A stretch of DNA of 64,000 nucleotides from STF1-184 sp050178795 (GTDB lineage Bacteria; Bacillota; Clostridia; Christensenellales; UBA1242): NCBI GenBank assembly GCA_050178795.1, contig JBFXFT010000002.1, positions 62,001 to 126,000 on the forward strand, written 5' to 3'. The notes under the pieces are model-generated. The model had not been told where the DNA came from, searched no databases, and saw only the letters and a program-made list of their open reading frames with translations. This document shows positions 16,509-24,856 of this stretch, in pieces; the first letter of the stretch is position 1, and every line of letters begins with the position of its first letter. Both the position numbers and the translations under genes were made by a program.

Positions 16509-16533
16509 CAAAAAACTCATAGCAATTTATAAT
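16505..16533 (+). promoter_or_regulatory. Consensus promoter for the coiled-coil protein gene
   Basis: Perfect TTGACA (16505-16510), 17 bases, perfect TATAAT (16528-16533). The -35 overlaps the addA stop codon. The leader of about 70 bases contains a TGTGT/ACACA hairpin near 16557-16574. Confidence 0.88.
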
Positions 16534-16608
16534 TAAATCAATAAGATGGCGTTTTTGTGTGCTTTTAAACACAATAATTTTAAACTCGCATTTTAAAGGA
16601 GAGAATAT

Positions 16609-18519
16609 ATGTATTTGTCTACAATCTATACTTCAGTAGTAAAACTTTTTGAAATATTGTCCGCTTTAATACCAATTGACTCTTTAGGTATGATTGCACT
16701 TATTGCACTTATTGCAGTTATTATATTTGCATTTTTCCTTAGTAGTTTTTCTATTGAAATTCAAACAAGTAGGGCAGTTAATAGGGTAAACTCTTACCTT
16801 GAAAAAAGACCTTTTATTAACGACGATAACCTTGTTGAGTTTAACAAACTTATGAAGACCATTCCAAAGCCTATGCGCTACCAATGGCAACAATACATGC
16901 TAAATAGGGAACAACTACCTAGCAACTTCTTAACTCAAAATAACTGTATTGAAAGACCATTCAAGTCAAGTTCTTACGAACAAGCCATTGTTTTTTCTAA
17001 GAGCATACTTGCTATGTTTACAGTACTTTTATTCATAATAGGTCTAGCAGACTTAAAGGCTACTGCAACTAGCACAACCTTTACGCTTTCACAAATTTTT
17101 GAATTTTTGTTAAAAGCAAGCGTTGTTCCAGCAGTTTTATTTGTGCTTGGGGAAATTGCAATTATTTTCCTTCGCGCTAGAAGAAAAGCAGTTGTAACAG
17201 ACCTTTATTATAACTTTGACTATTTGACAAGCAACTTAGACAAAGCGGTAGAAACAATACCAGCCTTTGTAGATTACGAAATACTATTTAGCAAAAAGGA
17301 AATCAAGCAAGGCATACCTGCATTGCAAGACTACTTGGAGCAAAGAGCTGCTTACGAGCAAGATCAACTAGAAAAAGCAAAGGCAAGTGCAATAGAGCAC
17401 GACAAGTACGACTTTGCTGCACTTAACATTGATGGAAGCCTAGTTATGGAAAGGGCTATGCGCGAGAGCGAATACTACCTTGGCAATAGGCGTAGACTAT
17501 TAATGGAAATTGAACAACTAGAGGGTGAAAAAGACTCTCAAGCAAGAGCATATACCGAAGCAAGCAAGGGTCTACAAAGAAAGTTGAGAGACGTTAAAGA
17601 GAGCCTTGAAAGGTTGCGTGACAGCCTTGAAAACGCTACTAATAAAATTGACTCTAACTACATAAGAAAGCAACAAGCAGACGAAGTTAAAAAGCAACAA
17701 ACCTTGGAAAAGGAAATGTCAACAATTACCAATAGATTTAATAAAGATATTGAAGTTATTGATGGCGAAATTGCAAAACGCAATGGCGAAATTGAGGAAC
17801 AAAGAAATTACCTTGAAAAAGCCATGTCTGGTGAGTTCCAAGATTTTGCAAAGAAAACTTACGACCAATTAAATACTTTAGTTGAAGACAGAAACAAAGA
17901 GATGGTTGCAAAACTAAAAGAAGAAAGACAAGAACTAGAAGAAGACCTAGACAATGCAAACACTGTTATGGTTGAAAAGGAAGCACTATACAGAGAAAAA
18001 CTTGATATGATGAAAAAGCAAGACGAAATTTTAAAGAAGAAAGATGACGAAATTGCTCTAAAAGAGACTTTCATCAGAGGTCAAAACGCTCGTATTAGAG
18101 AACTTGAAAGTGGCAAAGTAATTCAAAGATATTTTGATGCAAACGGCAATGAGTTCTTCTATGATGAAGAGGGCAACCCTTATTATAGAGACGCTAATGG
18201 CAATATGGTTTATTACGATGGCGGCAATGTGGTAGAAGAGAAAAAAGAAAAGAAGGCTCCTGCTACAAAGGCTGAACCTAAAAAAGAAGTAAAGAAAGAA
18301 GAACCAAAAGAAGAGCCAAAGAGCGAAGCACAACTTGAACTTGAAAACTTAAAAAAGCAATTAGAAGATGCAAATAAAAAGTTGGAGACTCAAAGCAAGC
18401 CAAAGACCACTACGACAAGAAAACCAAGTTCAACTTCTACAACTAAAAAGGCTACTAGTACAGGAACAACAAAAAGCACTAGTACAACAACTAAAAAGAA
18501 GACGACAACAGAAGAATAA
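16609..18519 (+). CDS. Membrane-anchored coiled-coil protein with Lys/Thr-rich tail
   Basis: Not recognised. 636 residues. An N-terminal hydrophobic segment (about 26-46) and two more (about 128-146 and 163-185) anchor it. A long charged coiled coil (about 235-505) follows, then a Gly/Asp/Tyr/Asn-rich patch with three DANGNEFFYDEEGN-like repeats (about 506-545), then a low-complexity tail of Lys, Pro, Glu and later Thr/Ser/Lys to the end. SD AAAGGAGAG precedes the ATG. It has its own consensus promoter and terminator, so it is probably abundant. A structural or envelope role is a guess. Confidence 0.75.
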   Translation: MYLSTIYTSVVKLFEILSALIPIDSLGMIALIALIAVIIFAFFLSSFSIEIQTSRAVNRVNSYLEKRPFINDDNLVEFNKLMKTIPKPMRYQWQQYMLNREQLPSNFLTQNNCIERPFKSSSYEQAIVFSKSILAMFTVLLFIIGLADLKATATSTTFTLSQIFEFLLKASVVPAVLFVLGEIAIIFLRARRKAVVTDLYYNFDYLTSNLDKAVETIPAFVDYEILFSKKEIKQGIPALQDYLEQRAAYEQDQLEKAKASAIEHDKYDFAALNIDGSLVMERAMRESEYYLGNRRRLLMEIEQLEGEKDSQARAYTEASKGLQRKLRDVKESLERLRDSLENATNKIDSNYIRKQQADEVKKQQTLEKEMSTITNRFNKDIEVIDGEIAKRNGEIEEQRNYLEKAMSGEFQDFAKKTYDQLNTLVEDRNKEMVAKLKEERQELEEDLDNANTVMVEKEALYREKLDMMKKQDEILKKKDDEIALKETFIRGQNARIRELESGKVIQRYFDANGNEFFYDEEGNPYYRDANGNMVYYDGGNVVEEKKEKKAPATKAEPKKEVKKEEPKEEPKSEAQLELENLKKQLEDANKKLETQSKPKTTTTRKPSSTSTTKKATSTGTTKSTSTTTKKKTTTEE

Positions 18520-18527
18520 TTAAATTG

Positions 18528-18556
18528 AAAACCGTTCATAATTTGGACGGTTTTTT
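18528..18556 (+). terminator. Terminator after the coiled-coil protein gene
   Basis: AAAACCGTTC / GGACGGTTTT (one wobble pair) with a loop and T-run. Confidence 0.88.
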
Positions 18557-18592
18557 ATTGCAAAGTTTGTTTTCAATATTGAATGTGAGTAA

Positions 18593-18622
18593 TTGCAAAT
18601 TGTGCCTTTGTTATGTTATAAT
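18593..18622 (+). promoter_or_regulatory. Promoter of the SPFH/zinc-ribbon gene
   Basis: TTGCAA (18593-18598), 18 bases, extended TGT and TATAAT (18617-18622). Confidence 0.75.
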
Positions 18623-18646
18623 AAATAATAAAATTGGGAGGCGAAT

Positions 18647-19792
18647 ATGGGTTTTTTTGCAAAATTAAAAAAATTGTTTTCAAATGCACTAGAATGCCCA
18701 GATAAATTTGCTGAAGAATTTTTATACATTGTGCCACTAAAAAAGGGCAGAATAAATTTGGGTAGCACTCTACTCGTCAGAAAAGACTTTGTCGCTTTAA
18801 TAATAGTAAAAGAAAGAGTGGCAGATGTTTTTAGCGAGGGCAAACATAAATTGACGCTTGCCACAATGCCTAAAACCGCTCAAATAGCAAGGCTAAATAA
18901 GACTAGCAAAAAGGACAAAAAAATAAAGGATAAATTTAAAGCAGAAATATGCTTCGTAAATTTAAGTTCGTTTGAAAATACCTTTTCTGGAATAGAGCCA
19001 TTTGTAATAAAAGACAATGAATTAGGTCGCATAAAGGTTAGGGCAAACGGCAAATACAATTACGCCGTAGAAAACGCAAAAACATTTTTAAATGTGTGTC
19101 TACTTGAATGGGCTTATATTAAACCAGATACAATAAAAAAACAAATAAGTTTTTGGGTGAGTAGCGAGGCAATAAAAAATTTAAAGGTTTTAAATTTGCC
19201 AATTTTGGAGTTTGCAAAAAACAATAAATATATATCTGAGCAAATATCTCCAAACATAACCAAAAAATTTGCAAGTTATGGACTTGAAATAAATAATGTT
19301 TACTTGACAGAAACTTTTGTTCCTAGTAAAATTAGCGATGTCCTAGAGGCTAGGGAACAAAAAGATTCTAAGAGTCTTCTTGAAAATGATGTTAAACTTG
19401 GAACTGCCTATATAAAAGAGCATAGGGAGCAGGAACAACAAGAAGAGAGTTTTGTTGATGTAGAGGTTGAAAACGAAAAAGCACAAGAATTTGAAAATGA
19501 AAACGAATTTAGTTTTGAACCTAGCAGTGCAAAATACAATATTCCACAAAAGAGCGAGTATGAACCGCTTGAAAGCGCAAAAACTGTAACGCATGTAGAA
19601 ACATTAAATACTAACTTAAACAGTGAAGCAAAACGATGTGCTAATTGTGGTGCAATATTAAAAAAAGATGCAACCATTTGCTATAATTGCAGTGCAAAAC
19701 AACATGCTAAAAAAATTTGTGGCAATTGTGGCGCAGAGGTTGATGCTAGAGAATTTGTTTGTCCTAATTGTAGGAGCATAATAATAGACTAA
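18647..19792 (+). CDS. SPFH (band 7)-like protein with C-terminal zinc ribbons
   Basis: Residues about 25-240 resemble the SPFH domain of bacterial YdjL/virion-core-like proteins (FLYIVPLKKGRINLGSTLLV, later YGLEINNVYLTETFVPS). An acidic linker (about 245-320) follows, then two CxxC zinc ribbons (CANCGAILKK...CYNC and CGNCGAEVDA...CPNC) at the C-terminus. No N-terminal membrane span is evident. SPFH proteins organise membrane domains or scaffold proteases. SD GGGAGG. It is followed 20 bases later by the DUF1858 gene in the same unit. Confidence 0.7.
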   Translation: MGFFAKLKKLFSNALECPDKFAEEFLYIVPLKKGRINLGSTLLVRKDFVALIIVKERVADVFSEGKHKLTLATMPKTAQIARLNKTSKKDKKIKDKFKAEICFVNLSSFENTFSGIEPFVIKDNELGRIKVRANGKYNYAVENAKTFLNVCLLEWAYIKPDTIKKQISFWVSSEAIKNLKVLNLPILEFAKNNKYISEQISPNITKKFASYGLEINNVYLTETFVPSKISDVLEAREQKDSKSLLENDVKLGTAYIKEHREQEQQEESFVDVEVENEKAQEFENENEFSFEPSSAKYNIPQKSEYEPLESAKTVTHVETLNTNLNSEAKRCANCGAILKKDATICYNCSAKQHAKKICGNCGAEVDAREFVCPNCRSIIID

Positions 19793-19812
19793 TAAAAATA
19801 AGGAGAAAAGTT

Positions 19813-20022
19813 ATGAAAGATAAAATAACTAAAGATATGATGATAGGCGAAGTCCTAAGAAAAGACCCAAGACTTGCAGAAGTTTTAATGGGTTTTGGAC
19901 TACATTGTTTTGGTTGCCCTGTTAGCCAAATGGAGACCATTGAAGAGGCTGCTATGGTGCACGGCGTTGAACTTGATTTAATGATAGAACAACTAAACGA
20001 ATTACACGAAAGCAAAGACTAA
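19813..20022 (+). CDS. DUF1858 redox-disulfide domain protein
   Basis: A 69-residue stand-alone DUF1858 domain, the kind found at the N-terminus of ScdA-type proteins and next to hybrid-cluster proteins. Diagnostic are TKDMMIGEVLRKDP, then the pair C32 and C35 in GLHCFGCPVSQMETIEEAA, and VHGVELD. The cysteines probably bind metal or act in thiol redox chemistry; the exact role is unknown. SD AAGGAG. Last gene before the terminator at 20021-20047. Confidence 0.88.
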   Translation: MKDKITKDMMIGEVLRKDPRLAEVLMGFGLHCFGCPVSQMETIEEAAMVHGVELDLMIEQLNELHESKD

Positions 20023-20047
20023 AAATTGCCACAAAGGCAATTTTTTT
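20021..20047 (+). terminator. Terminator after the DUF1858 gene
   Basis: AAAAATTGCC, loop ACAAA, GGCAATTTTTTT. It begins at the stop codon. Confidence 0.9.
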
Positions 20048-20052
20048 ATGTG

Positions 20053-20081
20053 TTGACAAAAGGTAATATTGATGTTAAACT
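20053..20081 (+). promoter_or_regulatory. Promoter of the two unknown genes
   Basis: TTGACA (20053-20058), 17 bases, TAAACT (20076-20081) with extended TGT; the same -10 box as the rpmG promoter. It lies downstream of the ATG at 20069, which therefore cannot be the gene start. Confidence 0.75.
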
Positions 20082-20110
20082 TTACCTATAAAAGAATATG
20101 CGAGGGCAAT

Positions 20111-20521
20111 ATGTTAGAATTAAAAAACATAGACGAAATTAAAGAAAATGAAAAAGAACTTCTTGGTGCAGACAAACAAATTAAAGTTGGCAATGTAATA
20201 ATTGATTACAGCAATCTTGGGTTCATAGGTGAGGACTTTTTAAAGTTAGACGAGGTGTTGACGCTTATATATAATACCTATGAGGAAAACGAGGACACAA
20301 AAAATAAATTTGTTGCTGTAAACTACAATGAGCCAGTTGGAAATATAATTAATGGTACAATGGGTAGGGTTGCTAAAATTGAAGACTTTATGCTAATAGG
20401 TTATCTAAAAAGAAGTGAAGACTCAGTTACAATAACGCTAAGGGAAGACTTTTATGCCAATGAAGATATTGCAGAAAACGAAATACCTTATGATGAAAGT
20501 GATGAAGAAATAACAAAATAA
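20111..20521 (+). CDS. Unknown acidic protein
   Basis: Not recognised. 136 residues, acidic and soluble, with no cysteines, signal or membrane segment and an Asp/Glu-rich C-terminus (ENEIPYDESDEEITK). I start it at MLELKNIDEI because SD GAGGG (20102-20106) precedes that ATG and the promoter -10 ends at 20081. It shares a promoter with the next unknown gene 23 bases downstream; the two end at a common terminator, so they may act together. Confidence 0.7.
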   Translation: MLELKNIDEIKENEKELLGADKQIKVGNVIIDYSNLGFIGEDFLKLDEVLTLIYNTYEENEDTKNKFVAVNYNEPVGNIINGTMGRVAKIEDFMLIGYLKRSEDSVTITLREDFYANEDIAENEIPYDESDEEITK

Positions 20522-20544
20522 ATTGGAATAATGGGGGATAAAAA

Positions 20545-20958
20545 ATGTTTAATTTAAGAGATTATTTACTTGATGGCGAAATTGCTCAAGTATACAATGC
20601 AAAAGCAGCAGTTGTTAAAGAACAACAAAACGGACACGAGGTTGAAAAATTTAGAATAATATTTCCAAATAGTAAGCAAACCGCAAAGGGCGCAGTTGCT
20701 GAAAGTTACTACTCTGTTGCAAGGAAAGAAGAAATTTCAATAAACGACATAGTAAGAATGGACGACTTAGAAACATTTACTGATAACTGGAAAGCCGCTG
20801 AACGCCGTTCAATTTATGCGACTTATGTTAGGAACTTAACTAGCACTCATACGCTTAGAAGTCAAAAGTTTATTTGCAACTTGGAAAACACTATTAGAAA
20901 TCATTGCTCTCATAGAGATGACTTTCTTCCAGAAGTTGGAGCAGAAAAACAAGCATAA
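20545..20958 (+). CDS. Unknown small protein
   Basis: Not recognised. 137 residues, soluble, rich in charged and aromatic residues (FRIIFPNSKQTAKGAV, NWKAAERRSIYATYVRNL). Two Cys and two nearby His (CNLENTIRNHCSHRDD, about residues 112-127) could form a metal site, but this is only a pattern. SD of the GGGG type before the ATG. It is the second gene of a two-gene operon ending at the bidirectional terminator 20970-20996. Confidence 0.68.
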   Translation: MFNLRDYLLDGEIAQVYNAKAAVVKEQQNGHEVEKFRIIFPNSKQTAKGAVAESYYSVARKEEISINDIVRMDDLETFTDNWKAAERRSIYATYVRNLTSTHTLRSQKFICNLENTIRNHCSHRDDFLPEVGAEKQA

Positions 20959-20969
20959 TAACATAAAAA

Positions 20970-20996
20970 CAAAAAGCACCGTTTGGTGCTTTTTTT
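20970..20996. terminator. Bidirectional terminator between convergent genes
   Basis: AAAAAGCACC, loop GTTT, GGTGCTTTTTT. It can serve the unknown pair on the plus strand and the TraX-like gene on the minus strand. Confidence 0.88.
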
Positions 20997-21014
20997 ATTG
21001 TTTAATATAAACCT

Positions 21015-21740
21015 TTAACCTATTAATAGTCTTATGGCAACTAAAATTGCAAGGTGTGCAGGGTAGAAGATGTAACTAACGTATTTATTTAATTTAAACT
21101 TAGGGTGAGTATACTTTATTAACAGTATTATTAATGGTAGGGCAACTAGACTTAAAGCCTGATATCCAATGCCAACTATAAGGTAGAATATGTTGAAGCC
21201 GTTTATGAGTACAAACCATATAGATAGCAGTAAAATATTTTTTTTATTAAAGTCATTAAACAGATAAAAACCTATTACCATTAGTACGCCGTAAGTTGCG
21301 TAAGAAAAGGCTATTTGAAGGGTATGTTCTAAAATAACTGGAACTAGTGTCATAACGATGCTTAAAATAAGAAGTAGTAGCGGTTTAAAAATTGTGTTTT
21401 GTGCTCTTTGTTTTTTATACTCTTCAATTACATATAAAACAATTATTGCATAGGCAAAGAGGAAGAGTATGTTAAATTGTAGTGGATTGAAGTTTGCGTT
21501 CTCTGTTAAGAACATATATGGAATTTGCGCTATAAAGGCAAAAATTAGAATTGTTAAAAAGTATCTTTTTCTATTGCTTGTTTTTATAAAGCCTGTAGCG
21601 AGTGCGTAGGCAAATATGGGAAATGCTAGGCGCCCAATTATTCTAAGTATAAGTAGTTCAGGAAAAAACAGTAGCCCAATATGGTCTATTGCCATTGTTA
21701 TTATTGCTATTAGTCTTAAAATGTCATTTCTTTTACTCAT
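21015..21740 (-). CDS. TraX-like membrane protein
   Basis: Polytopic protein of the TraX family, named after the F-pilin acetylase but common in Firmicutes without conjugation genes, where it may modify an unknown target. 241 residues with about eight hydrophobic segments. Family marks are ITMAIDHIGLLF near the N-terminus, RIIGRLAFPIFAYALATGF, and YVSYIFYPAHLAILV at the C-terminus. I start it at MSKRND because SD AAGGAGCC lies just before; the frame opens further upstream. No conjugation genes are nearby. Confidence 0.85.
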   Translation of the reverse strand: MSKRNDILRLIAIITMAIDHIGLLFFPELLILRIIGRLAFPIFAYALATGFIKTSNRKRYFLTILIFAFIAQIPYMFLTENANFNPLQFNILFLFAYAIIVLYVIEEYKKQRAQNTIFKPLLLLILSIVMTLVPVILEHTLQIAFSYATYGVLMVIGFYLFNDFNKKNILLLSIWFVLINGFNIFYLIVGIGYQALSLVALPLIILLIKYTHPKFKLNKYVSYIFYPAHLAILVAIRLLIG

Positions 21741-21848
21741 TTTGAGGCTCCTTAGGTACATTATAGCAAACAATTAATAAATATTTATATTGTTTTTGCG
21801 TCCAAAAATTAATAATGTAAAAATATATTTAAAAAGTTTAAAAAAGGG

Positions 21849-21877
21849 TTGACAACGAGTGAGATGTGTTATAAAAT
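21849..21877 (+). promoter_or_regulatory. Promoter of the S10-spc-alpha operon
   Basis: Consensus TTGACA (21849-21854), 17 bases, TAAAAT (21872-21877). It gives a leader of about 205 bases before rpsJ. Confidence 0.82.
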
Positions 21878-21884
21878 AAATACG

Positions 21885-22079
21885 CTGAGAAATTATGGGA
21901 TGACGTGGAAAGTTACTACAAACTAAATCATTTTATGGTTTGGAGAGAATTTCGGCTGACCTATGCCTAACGAGATTTAGGCGACTAACAAAGGGAAGTA
22001 CATCTTAAAATTTTTTTTTGAGTCTTAGCAAGAAACACACGGTAAAGTGTGACGAAAATGTACTCGGTTAGAAAATATA
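21885..22079 (+). promoter_or_regulatory. Structured leader of the S10 operon
   Basis: A 5' leader with several helices: CAAAC..GTTTG around TAAA/TTTA (about 21921-21944), GCCTAA-CGAGAT-TTAGGC (21965-21982), CTAAC/GTTAG (21985-21989, 22067-22071) enclosing AGTACAT/ATGTACT (21997-22003, 22058-22064) and CACAC-GGTAAA-GTGTG (22036-22051). A run of nine T lies at 22011-22019. Autoregulation by an operon protein is likely but I cannot name the ligand. The rest of 21741-21848 is AT-rich spacer. Confidence 0.6.
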
Positions 22080-22091
22080 ATGGAGGATTAA

Positions 22092-22400
22092 ATGGCTACA
22101 CAAAAAATTAGAATCAAATTAAGGGCTTATGACCACAATTTAATTGATCAAGCAGCAGAGAGAATAGTTGAGGCTGCAGAGAGAGCAGGTTGTAAAATTT
22201 CTGGACCTATTCCACTACCAACGGATAGAGAAGTGGTTACAGTAATTCGTTCACCACACAAGTATAAAGATTCACGTGAACAATTTGAAATGAGAACACA
22301 CAAGCGCGTAATTGACATCTATAGCCCAAGCGCTAAGGCTGTTGACGGTTTAATGAAATTAGACTTGCCAGCAGGTGTCGATATCAACATTAAAATATAA
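22092..22400 (+). CDS. rpsJ: Ribosomal protein S10 (NusE)
   Basis: Small-subunit protein of the 30S head, also the NusB partner in antitermination. 102 residues with the family pattern IRIKLRAYDHNLIDQAAE and RTHKRVIDIYSP. SD GGAGG before the ATG. First gene of the long S10-spc-alpha operon; a structured leader of about 200 bases precedes it. The str genes (rpsL, rpsG, fusA, tuf) that often lie upstream are not in this window. Confidence 0.97.
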   Translation: MATQKIRIKLRAYDHNLIDQAAERIVEAAERAGCKISGPIPLPTDREVVTVIRSPHKYKDSREQFEMRTHKRVIDIYSPSAKAVDGLMKLDLPAGVDINIKI

Positions 22401-22429
22401 TGACTTAAAAATAGGAGAATAAAAAATTT

Positions 22430-23062
22430 ATGAAAAAAGCAATTATAGGCAAAAAGTTGGGTATGACTCAAATATTTGATGCCAATGGCCTAGTTGTTCC
22501 TGTTACAGTTGTTGAAGCAGGTCCTTGTGCGATCATTCAAAAGAAAACTGTAGATAAGGACGGTTATGAAGCTATAAAAGTGGCTTTTGCTGATAAGAGA
22601 GAAAATTTATTAAGCAAGCCAGAACTTGGCGAGTTCAAAAAAGCAGGTGTTACACCTAAAAGATTCGTTCGTGAATTAATAATTGACGGACAACAAGATA
22701 TGCAAGTAGGACAAGAAATTAAAGCAGACATTTTTGCAGAAGGCGAAATGGTTGACGTTAGCGGTACAAGCAAAGGACACGGCTTTACAGGTGCTATTAA
22801 GCGTTGGAATTACGGCAGGCACAGAATGACTCACGGTAACGGTCCAGTTCACCGTCACATCGGTTCTATTGGTGCAAGCAGTACAGTTAGTCGTGTTTAT
22901 AAAGGACAACCAATGCCAGGACATTTCGGACACGATTCAGTTACAATTCAAAATTTACAAGTCGTAAAAGTAGACGTAGAAAGAAACCTACTTTTAATTA
23001 AAGGCGCAGTTCCAGGACCAAAAGGTGGACTACTTATGGTTAAGACGGCTGCAAAAGCATAA
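22430..23062 (+). CDS. rplC: Ribosomal protein L3
   Basis: Large-subunit assembly initiator that reaches toward the peptidyl transferase centre. 210 residues: begins KKAIIGKKLGMTQIFD, with the central loop GTSKGHGFTGAIKRWNYGR and GSIGASSTVSRVYKGQPMPG. SD AGGAG is about 15 bases from the ATG, slightly long. Second gene of the operon. Confidence 0.97.
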   Translation: MKKAIIGKKLGMTQIFDANGLVVPVTVVEAGPCAIIQKKTVDKDGYEAIKVAFADKRENLLSKPELGEFKKAGVTPKRFVRELIIDGQQDMQVGQEIKADIFAEGEMVDVSGTSKGHGFTGAIKRWNYGRHRMTHGNGPVHRHIGSIGASSTVSRVYKGQPMPGHFGHDSVTIQNLQVVKVDVERNLLLIKGAVPGPKGGLLMVKTAAKA

Positions 23063-23078
23063 GGGGAGGAGTTAAAAT

Positions 23079-23705
23079 ATGCCAAAAGTTAAAGTATACA
23101 ATATGCAAGCAGAAGAAGCTGGCTCTCTTACTCTTAAAAAAGAAGTGTTTGAGGCAGATTACAACGAGCCACTAATTCACGAGGTTGTTGTTGCTTACCT
23201 TGCTAATCAAAGACAAGGCACTAAGAGCACACTAACTAGAAGTGAAGTTAGAGGACACGCTAAAAAACCTTGGAGACAAAAGGGAACAGGTCGTGCTAGA
23301 CAAGGTTCTACAAAAGGACCACAATGGACAGGTGGTGGAATAGTTTTCGCACCTAAACCAAGAGATTTTTCTAAAAAAGTAAACAAAACAGCAAAGAGAG
23401 TTGCATTTGTAAGTGCACTTTCAGCAAAACTTGCAGCAAAGGAACTTTTCGTGTTAGATGAAATTAAATTTGACGCAGCAAAGACAAAACTTATGCAAGC
23501 CATGCTAGATGCTTTTAAGTTTAACAAGAGAACTTTAATAGTACTAAAAGACAAAGACGAAAATGTTTTAAGGGCTGCAAGCAACATTCAAAATGTTGAA
23601 GTAACATTAGCAGATTTATTAAACACTTACGAAGTTGTTTCTAATACAAACCTTGTTATGACAAAAGATGCTGTTAAATCTATTGAGGAGGCTTATAAAG
23701 AATAA
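23079..23705 (+). CDS. rplD: Ribosomal protein L4
   Basis: Large-subunit protein lining the exit tunnel; in some bacteria it represses the S10 operon. 208 residues. The tunnel loop KPWRQKGTGRARQGSTKGP, known as a macrolide-resistance hot spot, is intact. SD GGGGAGG. The stop overlaps the start of rplW (TAATG). Confidence 0.97.
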   Translation: MPKVKVYNMQAEEAGSLTLKKEVFEADYNEPLIHEVVVAYLANQRQGTKSTLTRSEVRGHAKKPWRQKGTGRARQGSTKGPQWTGGGIVFAPKPRDFSKKVNKTAKRVAFVSALSAKLAAKELFVLDEIKFDAAKTKLMQAMLDAFKFNKRTLIVLKDKDENVLRAASNIQNVEVTLADLLNTYEVVSNTNLVMTKDAVKSIEEAYKE

Positions 23706-23995
23706 TGAAACAATACGATATTATTATAAAGCCACTGCTAACAGAAAAGAGTTATGTAGGTATTCCTAATAAAAAATACACTTTTGTAGTAGCAAAAGAG
23801 GCAAATAAAGTTCAAATTAAAAAGGCCATTGAAGATATCTTTGGCGTTAGCGTTAAACAAGTAAACACCGCTAACGTTAGAGGCAAAGTTAAAAGACAAG
23901 GCACAACAAGTGGTAAAACCGCTTCTTACAAAAAAGCCATCGTTCAATTAACTGAGGACTCTAAGCCAATAGCATTCTTTGAGAGCTTATCATAG
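23705..23995 (+). CDS. rplW: Ribosomal protein L23
   Basis: Large-subunit protein at the tunnel exit, docking site for trigger factor and SRP. 96 residues, with YDIIIKPLLTEKSY at the start and VKQVNTANVRGKVKRQG. Coupled to rplD by a one-base overlap; SD GGAGG lies in the end of rplD. Confidence 0.96.
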   Translation: MKQYDIIIKPLLTEKSYVGIPNKKYTFVVAKEANKVQIKKAIEDIFGVSVKQVNTANVRGKVKRQGTTSGKTASYKKAIVQLTEDSKPIAFFESLS

Positions 23996-24016
23996 GAAGT
24001 AGGAGGAAACACTAAA

Positions 24017-24844
24017 ATGTCAATTAAAATAAACAAACCTACATCTGCTGCTCGTCGTTATTTGACAACACCTGGTTATGAGGAAATTACCAAAACTACA
24101 CCAGAGCAAAGTTTACTAGCACCTCTTAAAAAGACAGGTGGAAGAAACTGCCAAGGTAAAATAACAGTACGACACATAGGTGGAGGAAACAAAAGAAAAT
24201 ACCGCATTATTGATTTTAAAAGAAATAAAGATGGTATTCCTGCAAAAGTTGCAGGTATTGAATATGACCCAAACCGTTCAGCTTATATAGCACTACTTCA
24301 CTATGCTGATGGTGAAAAGCGTTACATTCTAGCTCCAAATGGACTAAATGATGGCGATACACTAATGAGCGGACCAGAGGCAGAAATTAAAGTTGGTAAC
24401 AGTTTACCACTTGAAAACATGCCAGTTGGTAGCGTTATTCACAACATTGAGTTGGAGCCAGGTAAAGGCGGTCAAATAGCTAGAAGTGCTGGTAACAGTG
24501 CAAGATTAATGGCTAAAGAAGGTCGTTTTGCTACTTTGAAAATGCCAAGTGGCGAAATGAGAAAAGTAAATATTAAATGTCGAGCAACTATTGGTGAAGT
24601 TGGTAACTTAGAACACGAACTAATTTCAATAGGTAAGGCTGGTAAGACTAGACACTTGGGTGTTAGACCTACCGTTCGCGGTTCTGTTATGAACCCAGTT
24701 GACCACCCACACGGTGGTGGTGAAGGTAAAGCACCAATCGGTAGACCATCTCCACTTACTCCTTGGGGTAAAAAGGCTATGGGTTACAAGACTAGAAGTC
24801 ACAAGAAGCCATCCAATAAGTTTATTATCAAACGAGTTAATTAG
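24017..24844 (+). CDS. rplB: Ribosomal protein L2
   Basis: Core large-subunit protein needed for subunit joining and peptidyl transfer. 275 residues, normal length; the highly conserved MNPVDHPHGGGEGKAP loop near residues 222-238 contains the functionally important histidine. SD AGGAGG. Confidence 0.98.
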   Translation: MSIKINKPTSAARRYLTTPGYEEITKTTPEQSLLAPLKKTGGRNCQGKITVRHIGGGNKRKYRIIDFKRNKDGIPAKVAGIEYDPNRSAYIALLHYADGEKRYILAPNGLNDGDTLMSGPEAEIKVGNSLPLENMPVGSVIHNIELEPGKGGQIARSAGNSARLMAKEGRFATLKMPSGEMRKVNIKCRATIGEVGNLEHELISIGKAGKTRHLGVRPTVRGSVMNPVDHPHGGGEGKAPIGRPSPLTPWGKKAMGYKTRSHKKPSNKFIIKRVN

Positions 24845-24856
24845 GAGTGTGCAAAT

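Noticed and set aside
20069..20110. ATG 20069 as start of the first unknown gene
   Set aside because: It lies upstream of the -10 at 20076-20081 and lacks an SD; ATG 20111 has GAGGG before it.
22011..22019. Intrinsic terminator at the nine-T run in the S10 leader
   Set aside because: The nearest stable hairpin ends about 28 bases upstream, too far for a classical terminator.
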